A stretch of 64,000 nucleotides of DNA from Sinotaia quadrata (GCA_028829895.1 CM054177.1:78579163-78643162), one strand, 5' to 3'. Counted from the first letter of the stretch, positions 14,089 to 27,857 are shown. Numbers and translations are program-made. Notes: a model not told the origin generated them from the letters alone.

Positions 14089-14871
14089 ATGCACATAAAT
14101 CCTGGAGAATATTTCAGGTTTTGATCCCTCGTGTGTCATGATGGCTCATAAGTACTTGAATTTATTAACAATTTCCAATTTTTTATCATGATGTTATTGC
14201 CAATGCCACTGGTGTTGTTGGTCATCAATTTGGTCTTCTCTGCACTGATTTCCATACTAAAAGCAGTAGCTGTCATGTCCAGTTTTCTCATTTCCTGCAA
14301 GGCCATCGATGTCATCAGCAAAGCATAAGTTTGTTATTGTTCTGCCTCCAATATGGATAGTTCCTTCATGATCTTCCAGAGCATCTATCATGATTCTTTC
14401 CAGGAAGATGTTGAAGAGAATAGGTGAAAGTAAGCAGCCTTGTTTGACTCCCACTGAACCAATCTCCTCACAGTGGATCTCGAAAGGAGGATACAAGCTA
14501 CTGAAATGAGATGCTTTTGAAGATTGCTTGGCATTTCATATAAAGATCATGTCACAAATGAGGAAATGGAAACAGAATTAGACAAGCCATTGGGCCCAAT
14601 GAAGAGTTATTGGCCATTGTAAAAAAGCGCAAAATGAAATATGGGCATGTCACATGATCAACAGGGCTTGCCAAGACAATCATGCAAGGTACTGTGCAAG
14701 GGGGGTGGAGAGAAAGACAGAGGAAAAGATGGGAGGATAACATCTCAGAGTTGATAGGACTGAAACAGAGCAAAACGGTAAGATTAACAAAGAACAGAAT
14801 GGAATGGAGGAAACTGGTTGTTAGGTCATCAGTCAACAAGACTAAGGGATAGATAGAGAGATGCACATAAA
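14089..14871. mobile_element. 5'-inverted (twin-primed) LINE insertion with 11-bp TSD
   Basis: The 11-bp sequence atgcacataaa occurs at 14089-14099 and again at 14861-14871 as a perfect target-site duplication. Between them, 14100 to about 14465 encodes reverse transcriptase on the minus strand, including GVKQGCLLSPILFNIFLERI and FADDIDGLAGN, with frameshifts and a stop. From about 14466 to 14860 the plus strand carries the 3' end of the same kind of element (LERRIQATEMRCF onward), ending in a short GATA tail. Head-to-head halves with one TSD are the signature of twin priming. The element is dead. Confidence 0.85.
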
Positions 14872-15571
14872 GAACACTTTGAAATGTATATTAACTTCTT
14901 GCTCAAAGTGAATGTACATGAAGAGTAAAAAGTTAAATATTGTTCACACTAACACACACACACAAATACCAATCCAAAGAATAAATAAATCACTCAAAAA
15001 CTGGGACCAAAAGCAAAGAACAAAAAGTAGAAATTGTGTTCATCGTGAAAAACATTCACACGTCAAAGTAAAGTGTGGATATTCACATGTTGTCATATGT
15101 TGCCATGTAACACTTTCATAAAATAGCACTCATATATGCATTGCTGTGATAAGTGACATATCATTCGTAAAATGTTAAAAGCAGATTTACTTTCCATACC
15201 AAAAGAAACTAAGTAAATTTGCCTTGACCAAACAAAGAGAAAAAAAAATGAAGGGTTAATTTTTAAAAAGACAAGGGGAATATCTTACCACTTTTAATGA
15301 TTAGCATATTAATATATCAGTCATGGTGGGAAAAATCTCAACAACTGAAATATGCTTTTAAGTGGCTTGACATGCTAAGGAAATATGGATGTTTCAAAAA
15401 CTAAATATAAAAGAATCTGTCTGTTAGGAGGAAAAAGGAGATGAGGGGCAGTGTGGTGAGCTGACTCCAGGCAAAGTGGTAATATGATATAAAGCAGTGA
15501 ATATAGAATACATGTACTTTGTTTATCAATATTGCTCACATTTGTAAAGATATATATTCCTGTCATTGCAG

Positions 15572-18500
15572 ATGGCAGAGTGTGACCAGTGCCATAAGCA
15601 CACAGACCAGTTGCGTCGCTGCAGTGGATGTCAGGCTGCTTGGTACTGCTCTCGCGAATGCCAGAAACAGCACTGGTCACAGCACAAAAGGTTCTGCAAC
15701 AAAGGGAAATCTAAACAGGATGGTGAGACAGTGACAGGGTCCAAGTTGAATGCTGTTTGTGGTGCTGATGCAGATAGAAAACTGCAGGGACTGGAAGCAA
15801 CAGCAGAAGTTGCTGAGAAAGGCATTTTTGCCACTTGTAATGTGTGTATATGGTCACTGTTCATATCTTTCACTTTTAAAGGTGTTTAATAGTACTTTAT
15901 AATGGATCACTGTGTACATAATAACTTATTTCAGTCTTAGAGTTACCTAATAGTTCTTTATAATGATCAGTATGTATATGTGGTCAGTCTTCATAGCATT
16001 TTAGTGTCAGTGGTGCCTCATAGTACTTTATACAGATCACTATTTGCAATTAGATCGTTACAATACATCATATGTTAAAAAGTTATTAAATGCTTACATA
16101 CTTATGAATAGAAAGTTGGAAGATGGGGCTTTGTAAAACTTGAACTTTGCTTTTGACCTTAACCTCATCAGAAAAATAACAGCTTGAGCACATGGGGATG
16201 CTATCAGGATTAAACCTAAAAAGCACATTTCTAGGATGAAGAAAAATACATCTGTAAAAGCAAACATTACCCCACTCCCCCTTTTTCATTGTTTGTTGTA
16301 AATGAAATTAAAAATGAAAAAATAGTATTATTTGTGAACAAAACAAATTTGAATTGAAAAAATAAGTTAAAGGTAGTAACAAGTTAAAGGTCTTTATCAT
16401 GTAGCAGTAATGTTATGGCATCCCATTGGCAGTTTGATTTTTCTTTATCACTATAAATTAAATTTTTGTTCCTCAAAATTAAAAATTCAAACAAGAGGGG
16501 AGAGCTTGGGGCATCCTGTAAATTTTTAGACATTATGAAAAACAGCTGGCAAAATTTCTTATTCAGTGATCGTATTTGAAGCATACACAGTTATATCCTT
16601 CTTTGTACTTGTTACACAAGTGTGGAGGCTGATGGAGCTTTTCAGTAGAGAAGACTAATTCATGTGTAGACTGATCTGTTTCTCAAGACATTTTCATAAG
16701 CAAGAACAGCATTTTCTCTTCTTTGTCATTTATTATTCAAATTATACAATATTAAATCCATTTTATTTATATTTATTTTTAGAACATATATTTGTATATG
16801 CACGTGTGTTGTGCAGGTGAGTGAACCACATATATATTGTCAATTTGTATGTGGATTCATCATTTTGTTGGTATATTAAATATTTTTTAAGTGTTTAGAG
16901 CTTCCACAGAAATAAGCTCTCTGTTAAATCATCATCATTATTATATTTGTTATTATTACAATAAAGTTTATTCATTTACCTTTATTTATAATTATACTGT
17001 CTCATGATCAATTTGAACAGACTTTTTGGAGGGCAGCTATAATCAGATGAAGATATGTGCTTATATATATATATATTCTTATTCTGTTCACATTTATATA
17101 TTTTTAAAATCTGTATGTATTTATATACATTTTTACTCTGTATGTATTTATATATTTTTTTACTGTTTTTTCAATAATACAGTATTGTGCCAAGCAAGGT
17201 CGAAATTTGCAGAAATGTGGCCGGTGTCATGAGATGACATACTGCTCACGAGTCTGTCAACAAAAAGACTGGAGGTCACACAAACTTAGTTGCCAGCCAC
17301 TCGATGTCATTACAACAGATGGCTATCGCCAGAAAAAAGAAAAAGGTGCTTTGTATATTCAGTAAAGTTGAATTAATCAATGCCCTGCAATTTGGTGTAC
17401 ATGGACAGGTGATGCAGCATCTTAATTGAATGACTGAAATGTAATCAGAACAAAAATTAATTTCACTGGTTTAATTGTATGCATACTCATACAATAAAAG
17501 TAGTTAGATAATTGCTAAGTAATAGTTATTTGTTATATAGTTATATTACACTTTTTACAGACTTATTTTTTAACACCTGAGGCAAAACCAGTATTGCTGA
17601 ATAGTATTATTCTAGAGTTATAAATTAAAATTACTTTGCCAAGTATTATGCCTATCTATTTATGAATTGTACTGTTAATAAGCACCTAGGTTCAATGAAC
17701 GTACCAAATCAAAAAAGAAAAAATGTGTTTAGTAAATTTCTCAATCTTAACATAGTCACATTGTTGACAGAATTATTCTTCTCAGTTTAACTTCAAATAT
17801 CCAAAGAGTTCATAGTTTTTTAACACAGTGTATCTTCTCTTTGTTTACATTATGCTATAACCCACAGATTAAATTGATATTTTGATGATGGAAACAGCAT
17901 ATTTGACCTTGATTAATGAATACCTTTTGCTCATAAAATAATTACCTCTTCCTGAGATGTGCAACAAAATATGTCATATAAATCACACTGTTGTCAACCA
18001 GAGATAAGCTGTGAGTAATGTCGGCTGAAGTTGTGACACAAAGAAAATGTTCTTAATGTAGAATTTTTCATGGAGTCAGCTGATATTAATGACCAAAAAC
18101 AAAATCTACAGGAAATGAGTCACTTAAATATTGAATTATAAATAAATAAATTTAGTGTAAATGATAATGACATTAAAAAAATACTTAACAATGCAGTTTA
18201 TGTTTACAGTAGTGATAAACATACAGCTAACCAACACTATGTTGGAAGTAAATTATGACCTGTTGTCCCTCTGAAATTGCACACAATACTCTATGTATCC
18301 TCGAGAAGAATGCAGTATGTGTACAGTAAGTTATGCAATGCATGTACAGTATGTTATGCAATACAGGTAAGGTGTGTTATGCAATACATGCACTGGTTGT
18401 TATGCAAACCATATATACAGTAATTTATGCAATACAACAGTCATGTACAGTATGTTATGCAATATGTATTTAGTGTGTTATGCAATACAATGGTACATGC

Positions 18501-21324
18501 AAAGTATGTTACACAATACATAATAATATGCAATGCAACAGTATGTGTACAGTATGTTGTGCCACATATATGCAGTGTGTTATGCATTACATGCACAGTA
18601 TGTTATGCAATTTAGGTAAGGTGTATTGTGCAGTAAATGTACAATGTGTTAGGCAGATACACATACTGTATGCTATGCTATCTATGAGCAAAACATACAA
18701 TTGAAAAAATAAAATAAACACTAAATCATTAGTGAATATCTGTCAGAGTGGGGGTGGATAATTTTGCATCTCAATTTCATATGTATAAAAATTATGTTTA
18801 AAACAAAAGTGCTGTAAGTTTTCTACTCACAGACATAGAAAGATAAGTTGTATTTCTATATCTAAATTTCTATATCTAGAAAAATATTGCATTTTCCATG
18901 AACTGTGTAATGTGTAAGGACCTAATCTTTATGGAAAAGTCTGAGCTGATATTCAGAAAATACTAAGATCTAACAGCAGTGTCATCTGCTATTTCTTTTT
19001 CCACATTAAACAATTCAATAAGTTACAAATAATTATATTTAAAAGTGTGGATACAAGATAAAGGTAATTCAGAGTATTCTTTTATCTGTTAGTACTGTTT
19101 GTTTTCTCAAAACTCAGTACAGTGGAAGAGCCATTGTGTCTTTCAAATAATAATATTCCAAGATAAATTAGCATTTGTTATAATTATTTAAGAATATCAA
19201 GAGTAACATAAAGAACTTTTTTTAGGGGAATGAATTGATGCATATATACAGTATATGGTAGTTGAATGTGACTATAGATGTTATTGTCATGTGCCACACT
19301 CACTCTACTCACAGCCTACGCATGAATACTTATTACAAATTGGCATATTTGGTCATACACCAGAGAGAATAATAAACAGATATATGATTGATATGCATGG
19401 ACAAGAGTAGATAACTGATAAATGGAAGATTCTGATTAATGAGCCGGTAATTAATTTGTAATAAAAGGTTAGTTTGTGTGGAGTTGTTAAAACAATGACA
19501 CAACAATGTTTATAGTACAGTACTCTTAAAGTGTATGTAAATAGTACTACAACAAATGTTAAAGTGTGATAAAAGTTCACTCTATTACACAGGTCAGATC
19601 TGGATAGTTAGAGGTAACTTTGAGCTAGAAATGGGCCAAACAGGTGCTAAAGTTTCTACATATTCTTGTGTAGGATGTTTTAGTAGAAGTGGTATAAAAA
19701 TTGCATTTCTCTATAACATTTGTGTGTGTGTGTGTGCGTATGTGTGTCCTCTACTCTTGAGTGATTTAATGCATCCTAACTACTGTCAAATGTCTCATCT
19801 TTCTTGTGTAGAGGATGCTGAACGGAGGGCAAAGCAAGAGAGAGAAAAAGCTACCAAACATTTACTTGACAGCACCTTTGCCAGAATGATGGGTGACATT
19901 CATTTGACACCTACTTTGACCTGGAAGGAAGCCATTTCTAGGGCAGTCCGCCTTTACCCACGGAAGCGGATAGTAGATGTGTTCTCTCAGCTTGATAATG
20001 ATTTTTTTCATGCTCCCAATGTTGAGGGTGTAGTGATGATTGCACGAATGACTGATGTCTACCCACACTGGTTTCGCCATGGCAGATGCCTTGAAGTGAG
20101 TCTAAATAATAAGTTGTGGAGGTATTTTTCTTTTTTTAACAGTTATTTGCCGGTGAATAAGCCATCAGTATATTCTGTTTTACCTACTTACGAGATTTTT
20201 TAATACCAGCACTATTTTATTATGCCAGTTTGACTGATGGTGCCTTGTACTTTGGTGTGGAAATGGAGACCTGTCATGACTGTCAGCAAATAAAAATAAA
20301 CTGATATTTTTTGTTTCCACATCTCTAAAACAGATGATTTTATTCCTACTATTATAGAAATAAGTTTTAAAAATCATATATATATATAATTTAGCATTAA
20401 ATATTGTTTGCAAAAAATTAGAACTTAATTTGCATAATTATCACACACTACTTATCAAGAAATGGGCTGATTTTGCTAAAAAAATTACTGACAAAATCAC
20501 CTATTGCTTCAATGATTATTAATTAAACATTGTTCTCAATTTCTCTTCCTTTTATTTAACAATTCCTTCCCATGTCTCTGTTGGGTGTCATTGTAGGTAT
20601 CTCCACAATGTTATATAGGCCATGACTGAATGAATTTGTTCATTACAGTAATGATACAGAGATGATTACTTATTAGAGCACTTATTCTTTTAAAAAAAAC
20701 TATAAATGTTTTGCAGTATCAAATTATAAAATTGTAAAAAAAATACATAAATACAACCAAATATGCTTTTAGGAATACAGTAATGTAAAATACAAACAAT
20801 GGAAGTATGAAGTACATATAATTATGATGCAGTTATTATTTATCTATACAAACATAAATTTACCACCAACAAAAATTATTTTAAAAAAATTATAAGAAGC
20901 AAAGGAAAAAGAAAGGGCAAGCTGTTAGGAATATTGTCATCACTGTATTTGAGTGCATCTCTGACAGTCTGAGTTGAATGTGTTTTAATATTTTAATACG
21001 TCACTAAATTGATTATTGTGTTCTGTGTCGTGCATCATATTTTTTTTTATGGATCTAGTCTAGTACATCACTGAATGAGTTTTTTTGTTAATGCCCTCCC
21101 ACAAAATGAATTAATTTATTTGTATATTTCAGGATTCTACAGGGAATCAGACCTTTGTTCTGTTCTACAACAGTGAAGATCCTATGCCTTACTTCAAGTA
21201 TGATCAGCTACGTTCAGGCAACTTTCTATGCATTGAGAATGCACATATGCATGGTTTTGCAGATGGCACTGTTGGTTTTCGTGTCAATGATCCTAGATGT
21301 GTTCACATTATGGAACCACAATGA
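15572..21324 (+). CDS. Double-MYND zinc-finger protein 2 (4 exons, 302 aa)
   Basis: Exons 15572-15841, 17183-17345, 19812-20095 and 21133-21324 (TGA), phases 0, 1 and 0, 909 nt in all. Finger 1 is within exon 1: C4, C7, C17, C20, C26, C30, H38, C42. Finger 2 is split by intron 1: C89-N90 end exon 1, Y91-C92 open exon 2, then C102, C105, C111, C115, H123, C127. This junction restores a CxxC pair and fixes the donor as GTGTGT. A charged helix (residues about 145-160) precedes a C-terminal domain with WFRHGRCLE and [13 protein letters not shown], shared with the upstream paralog. The start ATG sits directly after a splice acceptor (cattgcag), so a 5' non-coding exon is likely. MYND fingers mediate protein-protein contacts. 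I do not recognise the C-terminal domain and assign no reaction. Confidence 0.85.
15885..16040. repeat. diverged ~65-bp tandem copies in MYND2 intron 1
   Basis: Blocks of the form aatagtactttata followed by gatcactgtgta recur about three times with decay. The rest of intron 1 to 17182 is AT-rich with nothing further recognised. Confidence 0.5.
18300..18690. repeat. degenerate minisatellite in MYND2 intron 2
   Basis: Units of the form gtacagtatgttatgcaatac recur through the interval with substitutions and indels. The short open frames here are by-products of the repeat. The rest of the intron (17346-19811) shows no exon. Confidence 0.75.
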
Positions 21325-22534
21325 CTGTACAGTAGTCAGAATAATAAGTTTAAAAACTACAACCAGCATTGAAATAGGTAAAGAATTTGCAAAATAGAGA
21401 CAACCATATCTTTATACAACAGTTGAGCCAAAGTAAATCTGGATTTGAGATTGACTCGATTTGTTTATGTTAGGCCTTTGGTGCCTGCAACAGATCTGGC
21501 TGTAAAAATGAAATGACACAATTACAGCATCCATTTTTTCCAGTTCTGGGGGTTATTTACATTGCTTCATCGTTTCTTTATAACACAAATGTGGCTTAAA
21601 AAAAGCCAGAACAATATTTTTATGCTTTCTTTTTGCTTCAAACACTTGCTTCTTGTGTTTACATGGTGGCCAAAACAGACTGCTTTATTCATAGACTTTC
21701 CAAACAGTAAACAACAATCATTACTTTTTAAATTACAACTAGTCATTCTAATGCATAGAGTGATTACTGATTCTTTTTCTTAAAAAAAATATCAAGTGAA
21801 TTATTGGACTAAAAAGAGAAAGAGCCATAACCTATGTATTTTTTTTATTATTATTGTTATTATTATGCAATAAGTCATTGTAGCCATTGGAGAACATAGT
21901 TCAGATTCAGTTCAAAGACTCTTTCCATTAATTTTAAAACTTATTACTGTTTAAACCTTTCTTTGTTGGGTATTGTTACCATTATTAAAAAAGTATTTTC
22001 AATTGTTTTGTTATTCTTTAAATCCATAAATCCATTCACTCTTCAGAATTGTTTGATTTTAGAAATTGTAAAATTGTATTATTTTCCTCTTCTCATTTTC
22101 TCTTTTTAATAATATAAAATTGCATTTATTTTTTCACTAGTTTTTTTTAATGATGATAACTATATATATATACCAAAAACTGTTTATGAAGTGGTTGACA
22201 ATTAAGCATTTCAAATATTATTGTATATTATTGGGGTAAAAAGGCTTGGTTTAAAATCTGTCATAAATGAAAAGGACTGATTTTCATTGGTTTGTGTATT
22301 ATTTATTTCATTTCTCAGTATATGTTTGTTGCTTTATTGTTTAATATTGTGATCCCAAAACTTATCAGGCATTTTTTTGTTGTTCTTTTATATGTTGGTT
22401 AAGAAATGTAAGCAAGCATCTCCAAAGAGAATTATTTTTCCTTTGTTTTCTTTTGCATTTATGACTTAACAAAAATATGCAATATGAATTTGATATTTCA
22501 ACTTTATAATTTAAAAGCACAGTTGTATTAAGAC

Positions 22535-22555
22535 AATAAAATCATTTCCAATAAA
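22535..22555 (+). terminator. paired polyadenylation signals of MYND2
   Basis: AATAAA occurs at 22535-22540 and 22550-22555, about 1.2 kb after the MYND2 stop codon, followed by AT/T-rich sequence. These are the best candidates for the 3' end of that transcript. The intervening AT-rich sequence would be 3' UTR. Confidence 0.45.
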
Positions 22556-22789
22556 GAAAGATTATATTTCATGTTTTTTTCAGCATTGATGTGTGCTTTG
22601 CAGTCTTTATAAAAAGAAGTAATAATAAATGAAACAGTCGACCAATAGATATAGTGTCTGTTTCAGTGAGGCAGCATATAGGAGGGGGTCAAGTTTGTTC
22701 TTATACTTTTGCAAACCTGCTTAGTGTTTTTAATTTTTAATATTATCAGCTAAACATACTTGTTTGAGTAAAATATGTCTTATAAACAT

Positions 22790-23010
22790 CAGTTTATGCT
22801 CTTGAAAGAATCCAAAAATTTTAGTTAACTCTGTAATATTAAGCAAATATGTGCACACTTCACAAAGCAACTAAGAAAATTTAGCTGAGTAAAATTGAGT
22901 GAGAAAATTGAGTGCACTCTTGAAAGTAACTCAAAAAAAGTTTGAGTAAACTGTACATTATAAAGCATGAGTGTGCACACTTGAAAAATTACTAAGAAAA
23001 ATTTAATTGA
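22790..23010. repeat. diverged ~60-bp tandem copies
   Basis: Three loosely matching copies carry ttgagtaaa and gtgcacacttgaaa-like blocks. No gene is seen. Confidence 0.45.
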
Positions 23011-23183
23011 GAAAACTATTCATTACTGAATAAATGACAAGAAAAAAATCCATATTTGGTTACAAGACATTAATGATTTTATTATTCTTGAGCATATTTC
23101 ACTATAAATATTAACAGAAACTCTGCAGTCATGAGTAATATGCCTTCAAAAGCTGCAAACATATGGGCCTTTTGTCTGTTGCT

Positions 23184-23741
23184 AATTATAAATATAATGT
23201 TTTCCAAACAATTTGGAAAGACAAAACCTCTCAGTCAGCTCAAACTAGTCAAAGATCAGACTGTTGCACACCTTAGTTATATCTGTGCTCTTATGTGCCT
23301 GTGAATCATGGATCTTCCCTGTGAATCTCAAAAGTAGGATACAAGCTACTGAAATGAGATGCTTTTGAAGGTTGCTTGGCATTTTGTAAAGAGATCATGT
23401 CACGAATGATGAAGTGAGAAATAGGATTAGTCAAGCCATTGGGCCCTATGAAGAACTATACTATTGGCCATTGTGAAAATAATGCAAAATGAAATGGTAT
23501 GGGCATATCTTACGATCAACAGGGTTTGCCAAGACAATCATGCAAGGTTCTGTGCAGGGAAGGAGAAGGAGAAGAAGACAAAGAAAAAGACAACATCTCA
23601 GAATGGACAGGAAAATTGAGTGACACAGTAAGATTAGAAGAGAAAGGAATGGAGGAAGCTGTCTGTCAGGTTATCAGTGATGCCCCAACGGTCGGCAAGA
23701 CTAAGGAATATATAGATAATATAGATAGATAGAATTATAAA
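23184..23741 (+). mobile_element. 5'-truncated LINE 3' end with 9-bp TSD
   Basis: aattataaa at 23184-23192 is repeated at 23733-23741. Between them the plus strand has the same LINE 3' region as at 14466-14860, starting further upstream (an IWKDKT-like stretch near 23208) and continuing through RIQATEMRCF to a GATA-rich tail. Stops and frameshifts show it is inactive. Confidence 0.8.
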
Positions 23742-26639
23742 ATGTGATACAGAAATGAGTAGTGATGGAAATAAGGTGAGTATATTCTACAGAAACGCTA
23801 TGTAGACACTCTTTTTATATATACTATGACATATTCATGCTGCGAGCATAGATGATAAGGCAGAAGACAGGAATTATGAATGAGAATCAATCAGGTCAGA
23901 TTGCATTCTACCAGTTTCAAAATGTGTTATCTTCCCTGTTTTAAGTGCAGTACTTGTTTTTTGCATCACAATATCATTATCAGTGACTGCACCAATCTCC
24001 AAGGGTCAAATCACCACTTCCTGCAGGAATCTTGGTGTGACAAGTATATCAAGGACACTCTTTCTATTCTATTCTGATTTGTTTGTTCACAGTGAAATCA
24101 AACAGTACTGTTGTTGTAACAATGTTATCTTTCAAAATACGAGAAATTACTTGTTTCATCATAAAAATCATTTAATTTTATAATATATACTATTAAACAT
24201 GTTGCCTTTTCTAATCAAAGGAATTAGCATCACATAGGTTGCACAGTCTGAATCTCAACATTCTTTTTAAATATGTAATCAGTAAATTGAAAACAAGGCA
24301 CTTATCTGAGCATATATCAATAAAAAATACTTATTAAACCACCCTCATTTTTTGGCAAAATTTGTTTATCAGAAATAGTATAAAACACATAGATTAAAAT
24401 TTCAAATTTAACGTCCTCAATGTTTGCTTATCAAATAGATAAAGTTGTCCAGACTTATGTATGTTAGATTAGTGCTAACAGCATGGTATAACTTACACTA
24501 AACTTCTTAATTAAATTCTTTAAACATAATTTTTTTCTTCAATAAACATGTTTTCTTCTGTAGTGCTGAATATATAACATATATTCTAGAATGTGATTAT
24601 AATATTTATATAGCATTTTGAATACATTGCTGCTATAGAGTAGAGACTTCTAGTGAGTTATAGACACTTCTGGTGTGACTGTGAGTACTAGATTTGTCAG
24701 TACTAGACTTCTAGAAGTCAAATGGTAGTTTTTCCTTGCAGAAACAAAAACATGTACTATTCGGGTGGGGTATTAATCTTCTCAGAAGCTAAATCTAATG
24801 GGCAGTAGAGACCATTAGATTCTGTAACTAAAAGTAATGACTTACTTTTTGTTTGAATACTGGATTCTTCCGACTGACATCATATTGCTTGCCTGGATCC
24901 ATCAAAGCACTCAGTTTTGAAATGTGAAAAATTTGTTGGGTTATGAAACAATAATTAATAAAAGTTTATATTAAATACTTTTTTTTACAGAACTAAAGAC
25001 AGTGATAGTAAATTTTTAGAGGATTATTACTTATTTATTCCTCTTTCAAGAAATAGTTTATTATAACTGGAAGAAGTGTGCTGTAATATGTATTCACATG
25101 TTAAGAACTAAGTGCTTTAGTATTTAGTAAGTAATAACAGGAATCCATGAACTATTTATGATTGAAAAATCAGTAGGTGATTCTATCACAAAACTCGGTC
25201 ATTACATATATATTATAACTGGTGGCAATTTTTTTTTAACTTGGGGTGGTGATGGATTAGCTGGCTGATGTTTAAAAGGCCCAAAAGTAGGGAATATCTT
25301 AACATAACCTTATTTGGTTAATTCTGAATGTGTTCTGGATATTCAAATATCATTTAAAAATTATTTTTACTTTATTTATACATGTTTATACATTCAGGTC
25401 TCATGCATCATTTCTTGTAATCTTTTGCTAACAATACACTATACAGTAAAAGTTAGACATGTGTAGCTTTTTAAAAAATAAACCTTGATAAAAAGGAAAA
25501 ATAGCAATATAGTTATTATGAACATACAGTTTAGAAGTAAAGTATTTATTAGAAATAAATGCTGCATTACCATAGTTGTCTCATGGCAACAGACCTGTAA
25601 TGAAATATTGTGTTGTTTGGTTTTGAGTTAATTTGTATTGCTAATGTTAGCCAGTCATTCTGGTGGATTTACTAATTTGTCTCTAAAGTGGATTAAATAA
25701 ATCAACTGTGGCTGACCTTGATATAGCACCATTGTAACCATCCACTTCTGCATTTCCATAGTTGTCTCATAGCAACAGACCTTCATAAGTATTGTGCTGT
25801 TTGCTTTCAAGTTTATGTGTATTGTTAGTCAGTCAATCTGAATCTGGTGGATTTACTAATTTGTATCTCTAAAGTGATGACATTTTGGCTTACCCTGATA
25901 TAGCACTATTGTCACCATCCACTTCCCACAGTACATATCCATTAGTGAGCCTTTTTAATTTTAAATTTATTTGCTGTTTTATTTTTTTATCTTTATAGAT
26001 CAATATTTAATCTTTACTTTTTAAAAATAGTTTAAATTTATTTACTTTTATATTAATTATTATTTTACCAGTAGGGAGATGGGGTGTTGTAACCAGTCTC
26101 TGCACAATACCTAGATGCAGTGATGCTGTAAAGGTAATTTTGAACCAGATCAGGTTCAGACTGGCACCATACCAAGGGCTTGCAATAGGATGACAAACTG
26201 GATATTCACTCTGGCTTCGTCAGTTACGTTTGTGTAAAACACGTACCTAGATCACTCTTTCGCAAAGTATTTACAATAGTACTACAGCACGGATTGTATT
26301 AACTAATTAATGTACAACTACGTCGTTTTTCATAATAATACAAATTATAACACGTCAGGAAGACTAAATAAGCTTAGAGGAAATTTAGGCTCGGCTTCCA
26401 GCAAGGGCTCGGCTTGCCGGTATTGCCGCTCTCTTTTTTATTTTTAATTTTCATTACTCTTCGAGTTAGGAATTGATAATACATCCATAAATATTTTAAT
26501 TTAATATGTTAAATTTTAATTGTATCTTATACGTTGCACATGACAAATTGAAATATAATTTTTTAAATAAGAGATTAGGAAATCTTTTGAATAAATTGCA
26601 ACAATTATTGAAGAAAATAAAATATGTCAATATATGAAA
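23742..26639. other. AT-rich spacer with an old ~180-bp duplication
   Basis: No convincing exon. At 25558-25930 two diverged tandem copies of about 180 bp both contain ccatagttgtctcat and cagtca..ctg gtggatttactaatttgt-like blocks and end in accatccacttc. A CpG-richer patch lies at 26160-26430, possibly regulatory. Confidence 0.5.
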
Positions 26640-26699
26640 ACACCTTCAAATAGTGAGATGTAACAGTTCAGTAGGTTGATTTCTGCGCTAATATCCGTT
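26640..26699 (+). promoter_or_regulatory. U4 snRNA promoter block (PSE region), copy 1
   Basis: The 60 bp immediately upstream of U4 copy 1 are about 80% identical to the 60 bp upstream of copy 2, while sequence further out is not alignable by eye. The shared core includes aacagttcagt and ggttgattt. Position and conservation match the proximal sequence element used by snRNA genes. Confidence 0.7.
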
Positions 26700-26841
26700 A
26701 GCTTTGCGCAGTGGCGGTACCATAGCCGATGAGGTTTATCCGAGGCGTGGTTATTGCTAGTTGAAAACTAACCCCAATACCCCGCGCTGACGACCCTTGT
26801 GGTCGGCATGCGCAATTTTTTACGGTTCCTGCTGGGAACTA
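26700..26841 (+). ncRNA. U4: U4 spliceosomal snRNA, copy 1
   Basis: A 142-nt sequence with the U4 hallmarks: AGCTTTGCGCAGTGGC start, the k-turn stem-loop ATGAGGTTTATCCGAGGC that binds the 15.5K protein and PRP31, the U6-pairing ATTGCTA region, the CCCAATACCCCGC central domain, an Sm site (AATTTTTTA near 26814-26822) and a closing 3' hairpin (GGTTCC/GGGAAC). U4 pairs with U6 in the U4/U6.U5 tri-snRNP and is released on spliceosome activation. It is identical in sequence to copy 2, and no inactivating change was seen. Confidence 0.97.
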
Positions 26842-27540
26842 TCATTTTAAAATATAATATCAAGTATTTAGTTTTAAAAAACTCTAGTATCGATAGCGAA
26901 TCATGCGATAGAGAACTTTACAATTCCACCTTACAGCAGACTGCAAATTATTTGTAAATTTTAGAAAAATAATTAATTAAATGAAAGTGATGAACAAATG
27001 TAATTTGATGTACTTGTCTAATCAATTATATTAAATATTCAAAGGAAATTTCAATAGTAACATAATAAATCATTTTTAAAAATTGCATCTACTGAAATAC
27101 TTTTGACTATGTTCTACATAGTTGATTGACATCCCCATCCCAGATCTTTCCTACACAGCACTTTAAAGTTTGTGGGTGGATTCATTTATGGATATTCTCT
27201 TCTGAGCATATCACCTTTGTAGTCAAGTGGAGCGAACAACCAGCCTGCAACATAATACAGGTATATACTAAGTAAGCAGTTGATGGGTACACACTTAATC
27301 TGCAACAAACTTATTTTACGGTTGTTTAGAGTTCCGGAAAATTAATAAACCCCAGTAAATTGTTTTAAAGTTCTAAAGTTGGAACGTTTGAATTAAGTGT
27401 ATGACTTAAATACATGTGCATTTAGACGGATATATCTTTATTGTAAATATATAACACAGCTTTACGTGTTTAAATATATCTTTTAAGCATACGTATGATA
27501 ATAAAATGGTCATGGTGGCTATGCTTCTCTGTGTGTATGT

Positions 27541-27586
<46 letters not shown>

Positions 27587-27588
27587 CG
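27541..27588. repeat. (GT)n microsatellite
   Basis: Uninterrupted GT dinucleotides between the two U4 genes. Confidence 0.95.
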
Positions 27589-27857
27589 TTTCCAAATTAT
27601 TACAAAATGATAATTTATTTTATTAATGATCAATAAAATGCACACGAAATGTGCGTTAAGAAAAACAGTCCTACCAACAATCATAATGATTTTTTTTTTT
27701 TAATCTCCATTCATCTTCGCTATTAGAATACTGAAAAGAGACAACATTAACTATAAAAGTAAATTTCAGCAGCATTTAAGGCGACTGTTTTCTTTTATTT
27801 AGAACTGATTTGTTCTCTCGCTGTCTTTTTCTCCACAGGAGTGTCGCTCACACTCAC

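Noticed and set aside
14136..14496. Reverse transcriptase as a host or telomerase gene
   Set aside because: Frameshifted, truncated and bounded by a TSD; it is the inverted half of a dead LINE.
14552..14866. 104-codon minus-strand frame
   Set aside because: Antisense of the LINE 3' end, which is coding-like on the plus strand.
19556..20203. 215-codon frame as one gene
   Set aside because: Only 19812-20095 has splice sites and homology to the MYND paralog; the rest is open intron.
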